DNA of 63,216 nt from Lactiplantibacillus garii (GCF_003885105.1 NZ_QWZQ01000016.1:1-63216); one strand, 5' to 3'; shown: positions 1-8,546, numbered from the stretch's first letter. Notes: generated by a model not told the origin, from the sequence alone. A program made the numbers and translations.

Positions 1-323
1 ATCTTAGTTTTCATTGATTTTCATTTAAATTCGCAAACTCACCTGAAATCCTATTGAAAAGCGCATCTGTATTTACATCGTGTATAATGTTTTTGATAAT
101 CAGTTCTTGAAAAATATTACAGCAATTTCTAAAATGGTTAACCATCCGCAATTATTTGTAACAAAAAAGTTGGCTTAAATTGCAAAAATAAAAATAATCG
201 TCAAGGCTTTTCAGCTCGTTTACGATTCTTTCATTCAATCTATTAGTCTAAAAGACTTACACGGTTTAAAATTAATGCTAAAATAAATATAATAATTAGC
301 CATATCAAACGGGGGTAACCATT
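1..323. other. AT-rich non-coding region upstream of the usp gene
   Basis: No credible coding sequence is seen here. The stretch is strongly AT-rich compared with the genes. It holds several promoter-like AT motifs, including a TATAAT near 91 and another near 288 just ahead of the usp gene. The purine-rich GGGGG block before 324 can serve as ribosome binding site. It is long enough for a structured leader, but I see no strong long-range hairpin and no motif of a known riboswitch class. Confidence 0.5.
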
Positions 324-776
324 ATGTTACAACAATATCAAAATATCTTGGTACCAGTTGATGGCTCCAAAGCCACCGAAGAAGTACTTAAGCGCGGCAT
401 TGAAGTTGCCAAGCGCAATAAGACCCACCTCGACATTCTCAACGTCTTGGAAGTGAATCAATTCAGTGATACTTACGGTGGCGCCGTAAGCGGTGACGTT
501 ATTTATAAGCTTTCAGAAGACGTTCAAAAACGGCTCGAAGAACTCAAACAACAAGCCCTGGATGCCGGTGTTACCGATGTCGACATGCACGTTCGGTTTG
601 GTAATCCCAAAACCGTCATTGCTCGCGAATTTCCCGCTGATCATCACAACCAACTAATTTTGATTGGTTCAACCGGCCTCTCCGCTGTTGAACGTTTGGT
701 CGTTGGTTCAGTTACGACTTACGTTAGTCGTAACGCGGTTTGTGACGTTTTGATCGTCAAGCCTACCCAAGAATAG
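324..776 (+). CDS. Universal stress protein, UspA family
   Basis: This 150-residue single-domain cytoplasmic protein matches the usual UspA size. The N-terminal strand ILVPVDGS (residues 8-15) is the family's opening motif. The C-terminal half carries the ATP-binding signature G-x2-G-x9-G-S with glycines 115, 118 and 128, so it belongs to the ATP-binding subgroup. Such proteins bind ATP as dimers and support survival under acid, starvation or oxidative stress; the exact role is unknown. A purine-rich GGGGG block precedes the ATG. The gene stands alone, followed by a strong hairpin at 829-870. The family call is secure; the stress condition is not visible. Confidence 0.93.
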   Translation: MLQQYQNILVPVDGSKATEEVLKRGIEVAKRNKTHLDILNVLEVNQFSDTYGGAVSGDVIYKLSEDVQKRLEELKQQALDAGVTDVDMHVRFGNPKTVIAREFPADHHNQLILIGSTGLSAVERLVVGSVTTYVSRNAVCDVLIVKPTQE

Positions 777-828
777 CGACCACTTTACGAGCGGCAACGT
801 GAAACAAGGGTGTGGGACAAAACTTTAA

Positions 829-870
829 GGCGCGTAAATTACTCAACGTAAACCGAGTAATTTACGCGTC
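829..870. repeat. Long perfect-type hairpin after usp, part of a repeat-like block
   Basis: Arms at 829-844 and 855-870 pair over 16 positions around a 10-base loop, with one wobble pair. The block starts with GTGTGGGACAAAAC near 810. At 894-911 it contains an 18-base string, CGAAACGTGCACCAAAAG, that recurs exactly at 22176-22193 inside a different repeat. I read it as a relative or chimera of the dispersed repeat family seen elsewhere in this window. It may also stop transcription from usp, although no clear T-run follows the stem. Confidence 0.6.
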
Positions 871-1016
871 TTGCGTTTCCGTAGCACCGGTACCGAAACG
901 TGCACCAAAAGCGGCCTATTCTGTTTAACCCAAAACTGGGGTGGCTCAATTTACAAATTTATTACCATGAATCTAATACCGTATTTGCTTATCTTTTCTG
1001 AAAGGTGGTTCTTCCC

Positions 1017-1919
1017 GTGTCCTGGTCATACGATTTAACGATCCCCTCCGAGCTAGCTGGACAAACCGTGCGGACCTGTCTGCAAACCTGGCTCGTCCCC
1101 AAAAGAATTCAGGGACAACTCCGTCAGGGGCGCCGAATCCGTATCAATCAGTTTCCCGCTTCGGTCGCGTCTCCGCTTCAAGCCGGCGATCACCTGCAGC
1201 TGACCTTTATTGCGAATGATTTTCGAACTCCCGTGTCTAACTATTTACCAGATAGCGCGGCCACGGTTTCCGTCCTTTACCGCAATGCCAACTTACTCGT
1301 AGTTAATAAGCCCGCCGGAACGAAATCACACCCTAATCAGCCGGGTGAACGCGGGTCGATTTTAAACCATTTGGCAGCTTACCTGGCCCCTAGCCAACAA
1401 GCCCCATACATGGTTCACCGCCTCGATCAAATGACCTCCGGTGCCATGGTGGTAGCCCTAAACCCCGTTGTTGTACCCATTTTGGACCGTTTAATTAGTA
1501 CTAAAGTAATTCGCCGAACGTACTATGCCTGGGTTCGCGGACATTTCGCTCAGACTTTTGGCCAGTTTGACGCGCCAATTGGTCACGACCCCGCCGATAA
1601 ACGCAAACGGTGGGTCAATACGTTCGACGCACAGCCGGCCTTAACTACCTACCAAGTCGTTACAACGACTCCGCGACAGACGTTGGTCAAATTATCCCTG
1701 ACTACCGGTCGAACCCACCAGTTACGGGTCCACTTAGCCGCTAGCGGTCACCCGATTTTAGGTGACCCGTTGTACGACGACCATGCAGATCAGGCACCCC
1801 GCCTAATGTTGCACGCCCAGGCACTCGCCTTACAGTTGCCATTTAGTACCACCTCCGTGTTTGTTCCGGCACCCTTACCCCCTCTCTTTCACCAACTGGG
1901 ACTCATTGAGCATTATTAA
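1017..1919 (+). CDS. RluA/RluD-family RNA pseudouridine synthase
   Basis: The protein isomerises uridines in RNA to pseudouridine. The conserved catalytic block HRLDQMTSG lies near residues 134-142 and supplies the nucleophilic aspartate. RTHQLRVH and GHPILGDPLY further on are also typical of the RluA/RluD group. An S4-like N-terminal section (about residues 10-70, with RQGRRIRIN) fits RNA binding. I place the start at GTG 1017, because the earlier in-frame GTG at 1005 lies inside the AAAGGTGG ribosome binding site at 1001-1008. This gives 300 residues. The target RNA cannot be told from sequence; RluD-like 23S rRNA sites are one possibility. It ends at a bidirectional terminator shared with xfp. 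Confidence 0.9.
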   Translation: MSWSYDLTIPSELAGQTVRTCLQTWLVPKRIQGQLRQGRRIRINQFPASVASPLQAGDHLQLTFIANDFRTPVSNYLPDSAATVSVLYRNANLLVVNKPAGTKSHPNQPGERGSILNHLAAYLAPSQQAPYMVHRLDQMTSGAMVVALNPVVVPILDRLISTKVIRRTYYAWVRGHFAQTFGQFDAPIGHDPADKRKRWVNTFDAQPALTTYQVVTTTPRQTLVKLSLTTGRTHQLRVHLAASGHPILGDPLYDDHADQAPRLMLHAQALALQLPFSTTSVFVPAPLPPLFHQLGLIEHY

Positions 1920-1959
1920 AACCCGTACCGACTACCTGGGAGTGGTCGGTACGGGTTTT
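1918..1959. terminator. Bidirectional intrinsic terminator between the pseudouridine synthase gene and xfp
   Basis: A perfect 15-base-pair stem (1918-1932 with 1945-1959, core ACCCGTACCGAC) encloses a 12-base loop. A-rich and T-rich edges on the two sides let it work in both directions at this convergent junction. Confidence 0.9.
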
Positions 1960-1977
1960 CCATTCTTTATAACCTAA

Positions 1978-2023
1978 AAACAACCACTACAACGGGGGCA
2001 CACGCCCGTTATAGTGGTTGTTT
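1978..2023 (-). terminator. Intrinsic terminator of xfp
   Basis: The arms beginning AAACAACCACTA and ending TAGTGGTTGTTT pair over 12 bases, then continue for six GC-rich pairs after one mismatch. On the minus strand the stem is followed by a T-run, as expected for termination after xfp. Confidence 0.85.
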
Positions 2024-2050
2024 AGTTATTTCTTAATTAAACGTTACGCT

Positions 2051-4417
2051 TTATTTCAAGCCGTGCCATTGCCAGTCATTAACTTCTGGTAAATCGGTCC
2101 CGGCATCCCGAATGTAAGCGTTGTGTTTTGCCAACATGTTATCCATGTCTTGAACAAAGGCCGCGCCCTTATCAACCATGTCTGGTTGTACGGCAATTGC
2201 GGACTTAGCTAAGTCGAAGCGGTCCATCTGGTTCATCACCCGAACGTCAAATGGCGTGGTGATGTCCCCGTTTTCACGGTAACCGTGAACGTGTAAGTTA
2301 TGGTTGTGACGGTCAAAGAAGATATCACGAACTAAGTCTTCGTAACCGTGGAACGCAAAGACAACCGGCTTGTTCTTAGTAAAGTAGTGATCGAATTCTT
2401 CGTCAGATAAGCCCCGTGGATCCTTCTTAGGACTACGTAACTTCAAGATATCAATAACGTTGATGAACCGAATCTTCATGTCTGGGAAGTTGTCGTGCAA
2501 TAATTGAATTGCAGCTAACGTTTCCAAAGTTGGTTCCGTCCCAGCAGCGGCGAAAACAATGTCCGGTTCGCTGCCTTGATCGGTACTTGCCCAGTCAATG
2601 ATTCCTAGGCCGTTATCAACTAACTGCTTGGCTTCGTCAATACTGAACCACTGTTGACGTGGGTGCTTTGATGTAACCACGTAGTTGATCTTTTCCTGAC
2701 TCCGTAACATCACATCACCAACGGCTAACAAACTGTTAGCATCGGCTGGCAAGTATTCGCGGATGTATTCCGGCTTCTTTTCAGCCAAGTGGGTCAAGGC
2801 ACCTGGATCTTGGTGGGTGTAACCATTATGGTCTTGCTGGAATACGGTTGAAGCCGCAATAATGTTAAGTGACGGGTACTTCTTACGCCAATCAAGTTCG
2901 TTGGCTTTCCGTAACCACTTGAAATGCTGGGTCAACATGGAGTCGACGACCCGCAAGAACGCTTCGTAACTTGCGAATAAACCGTGGCGACCAGTTAAGA
3001 CGTAGCCTTCTAACCAGCCTTCAGCTTGGTGTTCAGATAACTGTGCATCCAAAATTCGGCCAGCGGGTGCTTCGTATTGATCACTATCCGGATGAATGTC
3101 TTCCAACCATTGACGGTTAGTGGCTTCAAAGATGCCGTATAACCGGTTGGACATCGTTTCATCTGGTCCGAACAAACGGAAGTTATCCGGGTTCTTCTTG
3201 ATCACGTCCCGCAGGTAGTCTGACCAAACGATCATATCCTGCTTAACGTTGGCGCCACGTTTGGTCGTGTCAACGGCGTAATCACGGAAGTCTGGTAAGT
3301 TTAAGGCCTTAGGATCAACCCCACCATTCGTAATTGGGTTAGCGGCCATCCGACTCTGGCCTTCAGGGATGATGGCTTTGATATCATCCTTCAAAGTACC
3401 GTCTTCGTTAAAGAGTTCTTCCGGCTTGTACGACTTCAACCAGTCAACTAACGCGTCGGCATGTTCCATATCGTTTTGATCAACAGGAATTGGAATTTGG
3501 TGCGCACGGAACGAACCTTCGATCTTATCGCCGTCCCATGACTTAGGACCAGTCCAACCCTTTGGTGCGCGGAAGACGATCATTGGCCAAGTTGGTAAGC
3601 TTGGATCGTTATTTTCGCGAGCGTTCTTTTGAATGGCCTTGATCTTTTCAACGGCTTCATCCATGGCCTTAGCCATAACCGGGTGAACCTTTTCAGGATC
3701 ATCGCCTTCAACAAAGATTGGTTCCCAATTCATACTTTCGAAGTACTGTTTCAGCTTTTCATCGGAAGTCCGACCAAAAATGGTTGGGTTAGAAATCTTG
3801 AACCCGTTTAAGTTTAAGATTGGTAAAACCGCACCGTCATTAATTGGGTTGATGAACTTCGTCGATTGCCATGAAGTTGCTAACGGACCCGTTTCGGATT
3901 CCCCGTCACCAACGACAACCGCGGCAATTTCATCCGGGTTATCCAAGATTGCACCAGTACCGTGTGAAATTGAGTAACCAAGTTCGCCACCTTCGTGGAT
4001 TGAACCCGGAGTTTCGGGTGCCGCGTGGGAAGCAACCCCGCCTGGGAATGAGAACTGTTTAAAGAGTTTTTGCATCCCTTCAGCGTCCTGCGTAATTTCA
4101 GGGTAAATATCGGTGTAAGTGCCGTCCAAGTATGAGTTGGAAACCATCACTTGACCACCGTGACCGGGACCTTCAACGTAGAACATCTTTAAGTTGTACT
4201 TGTTAATGGCCCGGTTTAAATGGGCGTAGATAAAGTTTTGACCGGCAATCGTACCCCAGTGGCCGATTGGGTGAACCTTAACGTCGCTTGCCTTTAAAGG
4301 TTGTTGTAATAGTGGATTATTTTTTAAGTAAAGTTGACCGACTGAGAGGTAGTTTGCCGCCCGCCAATATTTGTCAACTTCTTGCAAATATGCTGGTGAT
4401 GAGTAATCTGTTGCCAT
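2051..4417 (-). CDS. xfp: Xylulose-5-phosphate/fructose-6-phosphate phosphoketolase
   Basis: This TPP-dependent enzyme cleaves xylulose 5-phosphate (and often fructose 6-phosphate) with phosphate to give acetyl phosphate plus glyceraldehyde 3-phosphate or erythrose 4-phosphate. It is the key step of the heterolactic pathway. The sequence shows [23 protein letters not shown] and the TPP motif GDGESETG...NLNG, which are diagnostic. I start at ATG 4417, with AAGGAG about eight bases upstream, giving 788 residues, the usual family length. A longer frame reaching 4456 lacks a ribosome binding site. The promoter carries a perfect cre site and an inverted-repeat operator that also occurs before the adjacent GntR gene, so control by CcpA and that GntR protein is likely. 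Confidence 0.97.
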   Translation of the reverse strand: MATDYSSPAYLQEVDKYWRAANYLSVGQLYLKNNPLLQQPLKASDVKVHPIGHWGTIAGQNFIYAHLNRAINKYNLKMFYVEGPGHGGQVMVSNSYLDGTYTDIYPEITQDAEGMQKLFKQFSFPGGVASHAAPETPGSIHEGGELGYSISHGTGAILDNPDEIAAVVVGDGESETGPLATSWQSTKFINPINDGAVLPILNLNGFKISNPTIFGRTSDEKLKQYFESMNWEPIFVEGDDPEKVHPVMAKAMDEAVEKIKAIQKNARENNDPSLPTWPMIVFRAPKGWTGPKSWDGDKIEGSFRAHQIPIPVDQNDMEHADALVDWLKSYKPEELFNEDGTLKDDIKAIIPEGQSRMAANPITNGGVDPKALNLPDFRDYAVDTTKRGANVKQDMIVWSDYLRDVIKKNPDNFRLFGPDETMSNRLYGIFEATNRQWLEDIHPDSDQYEAPAGRILDAQLSEHQAEGWLEGYVLTGRHGLFASYEAFLRVVDSMLTQHFKWLRKANELDWRKKYPSLNIIAASTVFQQDHNGYTHQDPGALTHLAEKKPEYIREYLPADANSLLAVGDVMLRSQEKINYVVTSKHPRQQWFSIDEAKQLVDNGLGIIDWASTDQGSEPDIVFAAAGTEPTLETLAAIQLLHDNFPDMKIRFINVIDILKLRSPKKDPRGLSDEEFDHYFTKNKPVVFAFHGYEDLVRDIFFDRHNHNLHVHGYRENGDITTPFDVRVMNQMDRFDLAKSAIAVQPDMVDKGAAFVQDMDNMLAKHNAYIRDAGTDLPEVNDWQWHGLK

Positions 4418-4465
4418 TTCAAAACACTCCTTAATTTGCGGTTTAATTGATTTCAATTAAGTAAC

Positions 4466-4479
4466 TGACATCGTTTACA
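4466..4479. promoter_or_regulatory. cre site (CcpA operator) at the xfp transcription start
   Basis: The sequence TGACATCGTTTACA fits the cre consensus TGWAANCGNTNWCA at every position when read on the minus strand (TGTAAACGATGTCA). It lies directly downstream of the predicted -10 box, over the expected start point, which is a typical position for CcpA repression. Confidence 0.8.
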
Positions 4480-4485
4480 AGTTCT

Positions 4486-4513
4486 ATTCTAACAAGATAT
4501 TTTGAAAAATCAA
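4486..4513 (-). promoter_or_regulatory. xfp promoter
   Basis: On the minus strand TTGATT (4508-4513) and TAGAAT (4486-4491) are 16 bases apart. A TG one base upstream of the -10 gives an extended -10 element. Confidence 0.7.
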
Positions 4514-4521
4514 CCTTTTTG

Positions 4522-4543
4522 TTAATTGGAACGGTCCAATTAA
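4522..4543. promoter_or_regulatory. Inverted-repeat operator upstream of xfp, probably for the adjacent GntR regulator
   Basis: Nine-base arms TTAATTGGA and TCCAATTAA are perfectly inverted around ACGG. The site is just upstream of the xfp -35 box. A related site (15 of 18 core positions) lies at 5445-5463 in front of the GntR gene. Confidence 0.7.
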
Positions 4544-4558
4544 TTTATTTGCGTAAAC

Positions 4559-4592
4559 AAAACGGGCCTAATCCCTTACGGTGGCCCGTTTT
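4559..4592 (-). terminator. Terminator of the GntR regulator gene
   Basis: AAAACGGGCC (4559-4568) pairs with GGCCCGTTTT (4583-4592). On the minus strand the stem is followed by a short T-run. It separates the regulator transcript from xfp. Confidence 0.75.
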
Positions 4593-4655
4593 AAGCACTT
4601 AAAACTTTTTTTAAAAATTTGGGGATCTTCTTAACTTTCCATCATTTTAGACTAG

Positions 4656-5381
4656 TTACCCGTTCGTCGACACAAAGGTGGTGTACTTCATGTACTGGTA
4701 ATGCAAACGCATGTTAGAAACTTCAAACGGCGTCCCGTCATCCAGGAAAAAGATCCCACTCATTACTCCGACCGGTTCCACCGGTTTAAGGTGCAGTAAC
4801 CGTTGGTCGGTTGCGTTGGAACTATCCGCTGAGATCGACAAAAACGACTTCGTGACCGCGGCGTGCAACGTTTTCTGAACGTAACTAAAGATTGAGCCGC
4901 TTACAATTTGCCGGTTAAGTTCGGGAACTAGCTTGATCGGGATGTAGCCCGTTTCAATCATAAACGGCTGGTCATCTAATAACCGCAACCGTTTTATTTC
5001 GTAAACAAACTCATCCGCCGTTAAAAATAAGTCTTGTTGCAACTCCGCACTTGCAGGAATAACCTGAAAGTCTAATAATTGAATACTGGGTTTGGCGCCT
5101 TCCGTATTTAAACTGTCCGTAATTCCTAAATTTGTCCCTTCATACTTAAATGAAGACTGGTTTTTAAGATATAATGGATTAATAAACGTTCCGGAACCCC
5201 GTTTCTTAAAAATTAACCCCTGATTAGCTAACACGTTCAGGGCGCGCTTAATGGAACTGCGACTCACTTGGTACTGCTCGCTCAGACTACGTTCGTCCGG
5301 TAACTTTTTATCGACAAATTCATTAGCCATAATGCGTTTGTTGAGGTCGGTGATAACTTGTTGGTAGACTAGATCTGCCAT
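4656..5381 (-). CDS. GntR-family transcriptional regulator with UTRA domain
   Basis: This is a 241-residue two-domain repressor-type protein. An N-terminal winged helix (about residues 5-70, with LSEQYQVSRSSIKRAL and GSGTFI) binds DNA. A C-terminal UTRA/chorismate-lyase-like domain (about 95-235) binds a small ligand, often a sugar phosphate. It lies directly upstream of xfp on the same strand, but a terminator separates the two. The shared palindrome AATTGNACGGTCCAATT-like in front of both genes suggests autoregulation and control of xfp. The ligand is not visible; a phosphorylated sugar in the pentose-phosphate route would be logical. The ATG at 5381 follows AAGGGGGGATT. Confidence 0.9.
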   Translation of the reverse strand: MADLVYQQVITDLNKRIMANEFVDKKLPDERSLSEQYQVSRSSIKRALNVLANQGLIFKKRGSGTFINPLYLKNQSSFKYEGTNLGITDSLNTEGAKPSIQLLDFQVIPASAELQQDLFLTADEFVYEIKRLRLLDDQPFMIETGYIPIKLVPELNRQIVSGSIFSYVQKTLHAAVTKSFLSISADSSNATDQRLLHLKPVEPVGVMSGIFFLDDGTPFEVSNMRLHYQYMKYTTFVSTNG

Positions 5382-5444
5382 CGTAATCCCCCCTTTTAGT
5401 AAATTGGTTGCCTCCAGTATAGCAGAAATTTTACCGTTTGGGAG

Positions 5445-5463
5445 AATTGCACCGGTCCATTTT
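5445..5463. promoter_or_regulatory. Second GntR-type operator, between the GntR gene and ybaK
   Basis: AATTGCACCGGTCCATTT matches the xfp operator AATTGGAACGGTCCAATT at 15 of 18 positions. It lies about 65-80 bases upstream of the GntR start and about 40-55 bases upstream of the divergent ybaK start, so it could act on either gene. Confidence 0.6.
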
Positions 5464-5501
5464 AATAATTGGGACGTATTTTATAATTAAGAGGGATAAA
5501 A

Positions 5502-6008
5502 ATGTCGAAAAAGAACAAGAAAAAAGATCAATTAGGTAAAACACTCGTTGAAAAGATTCTCGATAAAGCCAACATCAGCTACCAACAGTATGAATTTCCT
5601 ACCGAAACCGAGGGAGACGTTCAACAGCTCCAAGTTGACCACTTGGGAGTCGATGAACACCACATTTATAAAACTTTAGCGCTGATTGGCAACAAAACTG
5701 GTCCGTTAGTGGGGGTCCTTCCGCTTGACGAACACCTCAGTTATAAAAAATTAGCCAAGCTATCCGGCAATAAAAAAGTCGGCATGATTCCGCTTAAAGA
5801 TCTTGAGCACACAACTGGTTACCAGCACGGCGCCAATACGCCGGTCGGAATTTGGGAAACTAAGAAATTTCCAATTTTTATCAACGAAAGTGCCAAGCAA
5901 CAGGGTCAAATTTTAGTGTCGTCCGGTAAGATTGGGCGTTCCATTGAGATCGACGCGAACGATTTACGCAAACTCGTCCACGGAACCTTTGGTGAAATAA
6001 CGGAGTGA
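5502..6008 (+). CDS. ybaK: YbaK/EbsC-family aminoacyl-tRNA deacylase (Cys-tRNA(Pro) type)
   Basis: The protein is predicted to hydrolyse mischarged Cys-tRNA(Pro), a translation quality-control step in the cytoplasm. The 168-residue length and motifs such as HIYKTLAL, YKKLAKLSGNKKVGMIP and ILVSSGKIGRSIEID are typical of the YbaK/EbsC family. A lysine-rich N-terminal tail (SKKNKKKD) precedes the domain and may help tRNA binding. The start at 5502 is preceded by AAGAGGGAT. The next gene follows after only four bases, so the two are probably co-transcribed. Confidence 0.93.
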   Translation: MSKKNKKKDQLGKTLVEKILDKANISYQQYEFPTETEGDVQQLQVDHLGVDEHHIYKTLALIGNKTGPLVGVLPLDEHLSYKKLAKLSGNKKVGMIPLKDLEHTTGYQHGANTPVGIWETKKFPIFINESAKQQGQILVSSGKIGRSIEIDANDLRKLVHGTFGEITE

Positions 6009-6012
6009 TCGT

Positions 6013-6795
6013 GTGAAAGAACTTATTATGAATAACTTACTCGTTCTGCTGATCACCCTCGGGATTCCAGGGAGCTTTGCGGGCCTGTTGACCATCATTA
6101 ACCGGCGCAGTAAGGCCAACCTAGTGAACCACTTCGGCATTAATAGCCAAGTCTACTGCGGTTTTCTAGGAATTATTTTACACGAAATCAGCCACCTAAT
6201 TCTCGCCATTATTTTTCGGCACGGTATTCAATCCGTTCAACTGCTCAAACGTCCCCACCTGCATCCGGATACCGATGCGGGGGACGATTTGGCCATGGGG
6301 TACGTTAACCATACTTGGAACCGACACGATCCCTACCAAGTCATCGGGAACCTCTTCATTGGCGTGGCACCCATTTTTGGTTGTACCGCCGCCCTACTGG
6401 GATTAGATTGGTGGCTGGCACCAGGATTAGGACAAGCCATTTTGAAGCTGGCCGAAACACCGGCCCACCCCGATTGGTCCGGTAGTTGGGCGGCCCTTGT
6501 CAGCACCCCCATCGGTTGGTGGCAGGCCCCACTCCTCCTGTTTTTAACGATTACCATCGTTTTAGGCGGTTTCGACCTCAGTCCGGCCGATTATCAAAAC
6601 AGTACGGTCGGACTCTACAGTACCTTTGCAGTTATTGTGACCATCACGACGATTTTAACGTTACTCGGCATCACGGGCTGGATCACCACCCTAGTTTCCT
6701 GGGGATTCACGGTCGCCATTATTTTATGCTATTCACTAATTGTTTCACTGATTGTCATGTTAATTACCCAGGTACTAACCAACCGGGTTTCCTAA
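6013..6795 (+). CDS. Membrane protein with HEXXH motif, possible M50-like intramembrane protease
   Basis: This 260-residue integral membrane protein has about six hydrophobic segments, the first near residues 6-28 and others near 45-68, 115-135, 165-185, 195-225 and 230-257. The segment near 50-68 contains HEISH (57-61), an HEXXH zinc-binding motif inside a hydrophobic helix, as in site-2 proteases. I do not see a convincing partner aspartate motif (such as NPDG) near the C-terminus, so protease function is only a suggestion. The start is GTG 6013, with GGAG at 6002-6005 overlapping the end of ybaK; ATG 6028 is an alternative. A repeat-type terminator follows. Confidence 0.6.
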   Translation: MKELIMNNLLVLLITLGIPGSFAGLLTIINRRSKANLVNHFGINSQVYCGFLGIILHEISHLILAIIFRHGIQSVQLLKRPHLHPDTDAGDDLAMGYVNHTWNRHDPYQVIGNLFIGVAPIFGCTAALLGLDWWLAPGLGQAILKLAETPAHPDWSGSWAALVSTPIGWWQAPLLLFLTITIVLGGFDLSPADYQNSTVGLYSTFAVIVTITTILTLLGITGWITTLVSWGFTVAIILCYSLIVSLIVMLITQVLTNRVS

Positions 6796-6813
6796 TCTTG
6801 TTAGTAAATAAGC

Positions 6814-6934
6814 CAGAGTGTGCCAAAAGTCGGTTAGCTGGTGAGCGGAGCCCGCTGACTTTTGAAATCCGTTTCGACAATAATTATTTGGAGATAAAAA
6901 CGAGGCTGTGACTTTTGTCACAGCCTCGTTTTTA
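6814..6934. repeat. Dispersed intergenic repeat, short form (copy A), with terminator hairpin at its right end
   Basis: The copy starts CAGAGTGTGCCAAAAGTCGG, contains the inverted partner GCTGACTTTTG and CGTTTCGACAATAATT, and ends in a hairpin around GAGGCTGTGAC (arms 6896-6912 and 6917-6933, TTTT loop). It lies exactly between convergent genes ending at 6795 and 6954, where the hairpin can stop both transcripts. Related copies are at 22117, 23643, 47648 and 49866. Confidence 0.9.
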
Positions 6935-6953
6935 TGCGTGTTATCAGTTTTAA

Positions 6954-7616
6954 TTAATCGGCCAACGCATCGTCGGCACGCCATTCCGCCTTAAACTGGT
7001 CCACGAAAGCGTGCATCACGGCCGTCCGCTGTTCAGCCAAACGCCGCGCACTGGCGGTATTCATGAGATCAGCCAATTTAAATAACTTTTCATAAAAGTG
7101 ATTAATGGCCGTTCCTGGTTGGTTACGGTACTGTTCCTTCGTTAGATGTTGGCGCGGCGCCACGGCGGGATCATAAATTTTTTCACCCACGTGACCCGAA
7201 TAATAGAGTGCCCGGGCAATTCCAATCGCGCCGATTGCGTCTAGACGGTCGGCATCCTGTACGATTTGACCTTCTAAGCTCAACTTCTGGGGACCGTTAA
7301 ACGACTGACTAAATGACATGTGGTCAATAATGGCAAAAATTGCGGCTTGGTCGCGCGCCAACACGGCTAACTGTGTCAGGTGTTGCGATAACGCGGCGTG
7401 GGCCGCTGCGGGATCGGCCATCAGCTTATCATCAATAACGTCGTGTAACCACGCCGCAGCTAACGTTAAATTCAAGTTAGCACCTTCCGCCGTTGCTAAC
7501 CGGTGGGCGAGCCGATTGACCCGTTCAAGGTGGTCCCGACCATGCCCACTACGATCCCGTGCCAAACTCGCTAGCGCGTATGTTTTGATTGCTGCCAATT
7601 GTCCATCCGAAATCAT
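6954..7616 (-). CDS. HD-domain phosphohydrolase
   Basis: This 220-residue cytoplasmic HD-superfamily protein has the metal ligands H29 (GRDHLERV), H58-D59 (AWLHDVID) and D121/D123 (VQDADRLDAIGA). The pattern is that of the YedJ/YpgQ group of uncharacterised metal-dependent phosphohydrolases, some of which hydrolyse nucleotides. The gene starts nine bases after the LytTR response regulator gene and is probably in one transcript with it. The substrate cannot be deduced. A shared repeat-type terminator follows. Confidence 0.88.
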   Translation of the reverse strand: MISDGQLAAIKTYALASLARDRSGHGRDHLERVNRLAHRLATAEGANLNLTLAAAWLHDVIDDKLMADPAAAHAALSQHLTQLAVLARDQAAIFAIIDHMSFSQSFNGPQKLSLEGQIVQDADRLDAIGAIGIARALYYSGHVGEKIYDPAVAPRQHLTKEQYRNQPGTAINHFYEKLFKLADLMNTASARRLAEQRTAVMHAFVDQFKAEWRADDALAD

Positions 7617-7625
7617 TTGATCATC

Positions 7626-8375
7626 CTATTCCTGAGTTTGATAATACGTTCGTAATTTTTTGATGGTTCCCCGGCTGAAAGATAAGTGGTCCCCGTTCAT
7701 CATGTTAACGTTTCCCTTATTAAAATCAACCGTGACAACCTTCTCTAGGTTTAGCGCGTAACTTTGAAAGTCATTAAAAAACCGGCCGTTCGTCAACTGC
7801 GCCTTAACCGTGTTTAAATTCTTATGCACCACGTAGGCCTGATCCCCCGTAACGATCCGCGTCGTTCTTAGGCCGTGCACCTTTTCGCAATACACAATGT
7901 CATCCAGTTTCAACGTTAATAGCAACGCACCACTCCGAATCATCAGCGTTGGCTCCGGGCTCGTTTGTAGCTTAACGAGTCGTTTTTTGATAACTTGTAG
8001 CACTTGATGGACCTGGGGAATGAAATGTTCCCGGTCAAACATGTTTGCTTTTGAAATAAATCCCGTGGGCGTCGTCATCGCACTGAGTGTCTCGGGCATC
8101 ATATCGTCACGAACCGTCACGTATACGATAAAACCATCCGGATCGTAATCCCGAATCCGGGAAGCTAACTGAATACCGTTGATCTCACGTTGAAGCACAA
8201 TGTCTAAAAAATAAATATTCGGTCCGCTACTCTTTTTTACGGCCGCTAAAACATCGGCGGGTTGCCAAACCGACGCCAATTCGTAGTTAAACTGGAGTTC
8301 ATCTAACTGAGCCGTAATGATGTCGTTTAGCCAGAGACGTTGCGGTTCTTGATCGTCGCTGATAAACACCTTCAT
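7626..8375 (-). CDS. LytTR-family response regulator (AgrA/ComE-like), orphan
   Basis: The N-terminal receiver domain (about 1-125) has the acidic pair D7-D8, the phospho-acceptor aspartate D58 (YFLDIVL), and a later T and K (SKAN). A LytTR DNA-binding domain fills about 140-245. This architecture is that of AgrA/PlnC-type regulators, which bind paired direct repeats. No histidine kinase or peptide pheromone gene lies next to it, so it is an orphan here. I chose ATG 8375, because the alternative GTG at 8384 is only about one base from the AGGAAG ribosome binding site. An HD hydrolase gene follows nine bases downstream. The protein is 249 residues, normal for the family. Confidence 0.9.
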   Translation of the reverse strand: MKVFISDDQEPQRLWLNDIITAQLDELQFNYELASVWQPADVLAAVKKSSGPNIYFLDIVLQREINGIQLASRIRDYDPDGFIVYVTVRDDMMPETLSAMTTPTGFISKANMFDREHFIPQVHQVLQVIKKRLVKLQTSPEPTLMIRSGALLLTLKLDDIVYCEKVHGLRTTRIVTGDQAYVVHKNLNTVKAQLTNGRFFNDFQSYALNLEKVVTVDFNKGNVNMMNGDHLSFSRGTIKKLRTYYQTQE

Positions 8376-8502
8376 CTTAATCACTCTTCCTAATCGTTAA
8401 GTTATTTCCCGTACAAATGTCCGTGATTCATTCGTTCATTTAGATTGCTTACAATCATTTTTACTCCTTAATCATACTAAAGCCATCTGACTACGGCAAC
8501 TA

Positions 8503-8546
8503 AAAACGGAACGGTTAACTAAATTGTTCCTTCAGTCAACCGTTCC
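8503..8546 (-). terminator. Terminator of the DUF1836 gene
   Basis: GGAACGGTT-containing arms (8508-8520 and 8534-8546) pair over 13 positions with one mismatch. On the minus strand a TTTTT run follows. Confidence 0.85.

Noticed and set aside
6486-6911. A 141-residue plus-strand frame overlapping the membrane protein gene
   Set aside because: It is a shifted reading of the 6013-6795 gene and continues into the repeat. Its composition is unlike a real protein.
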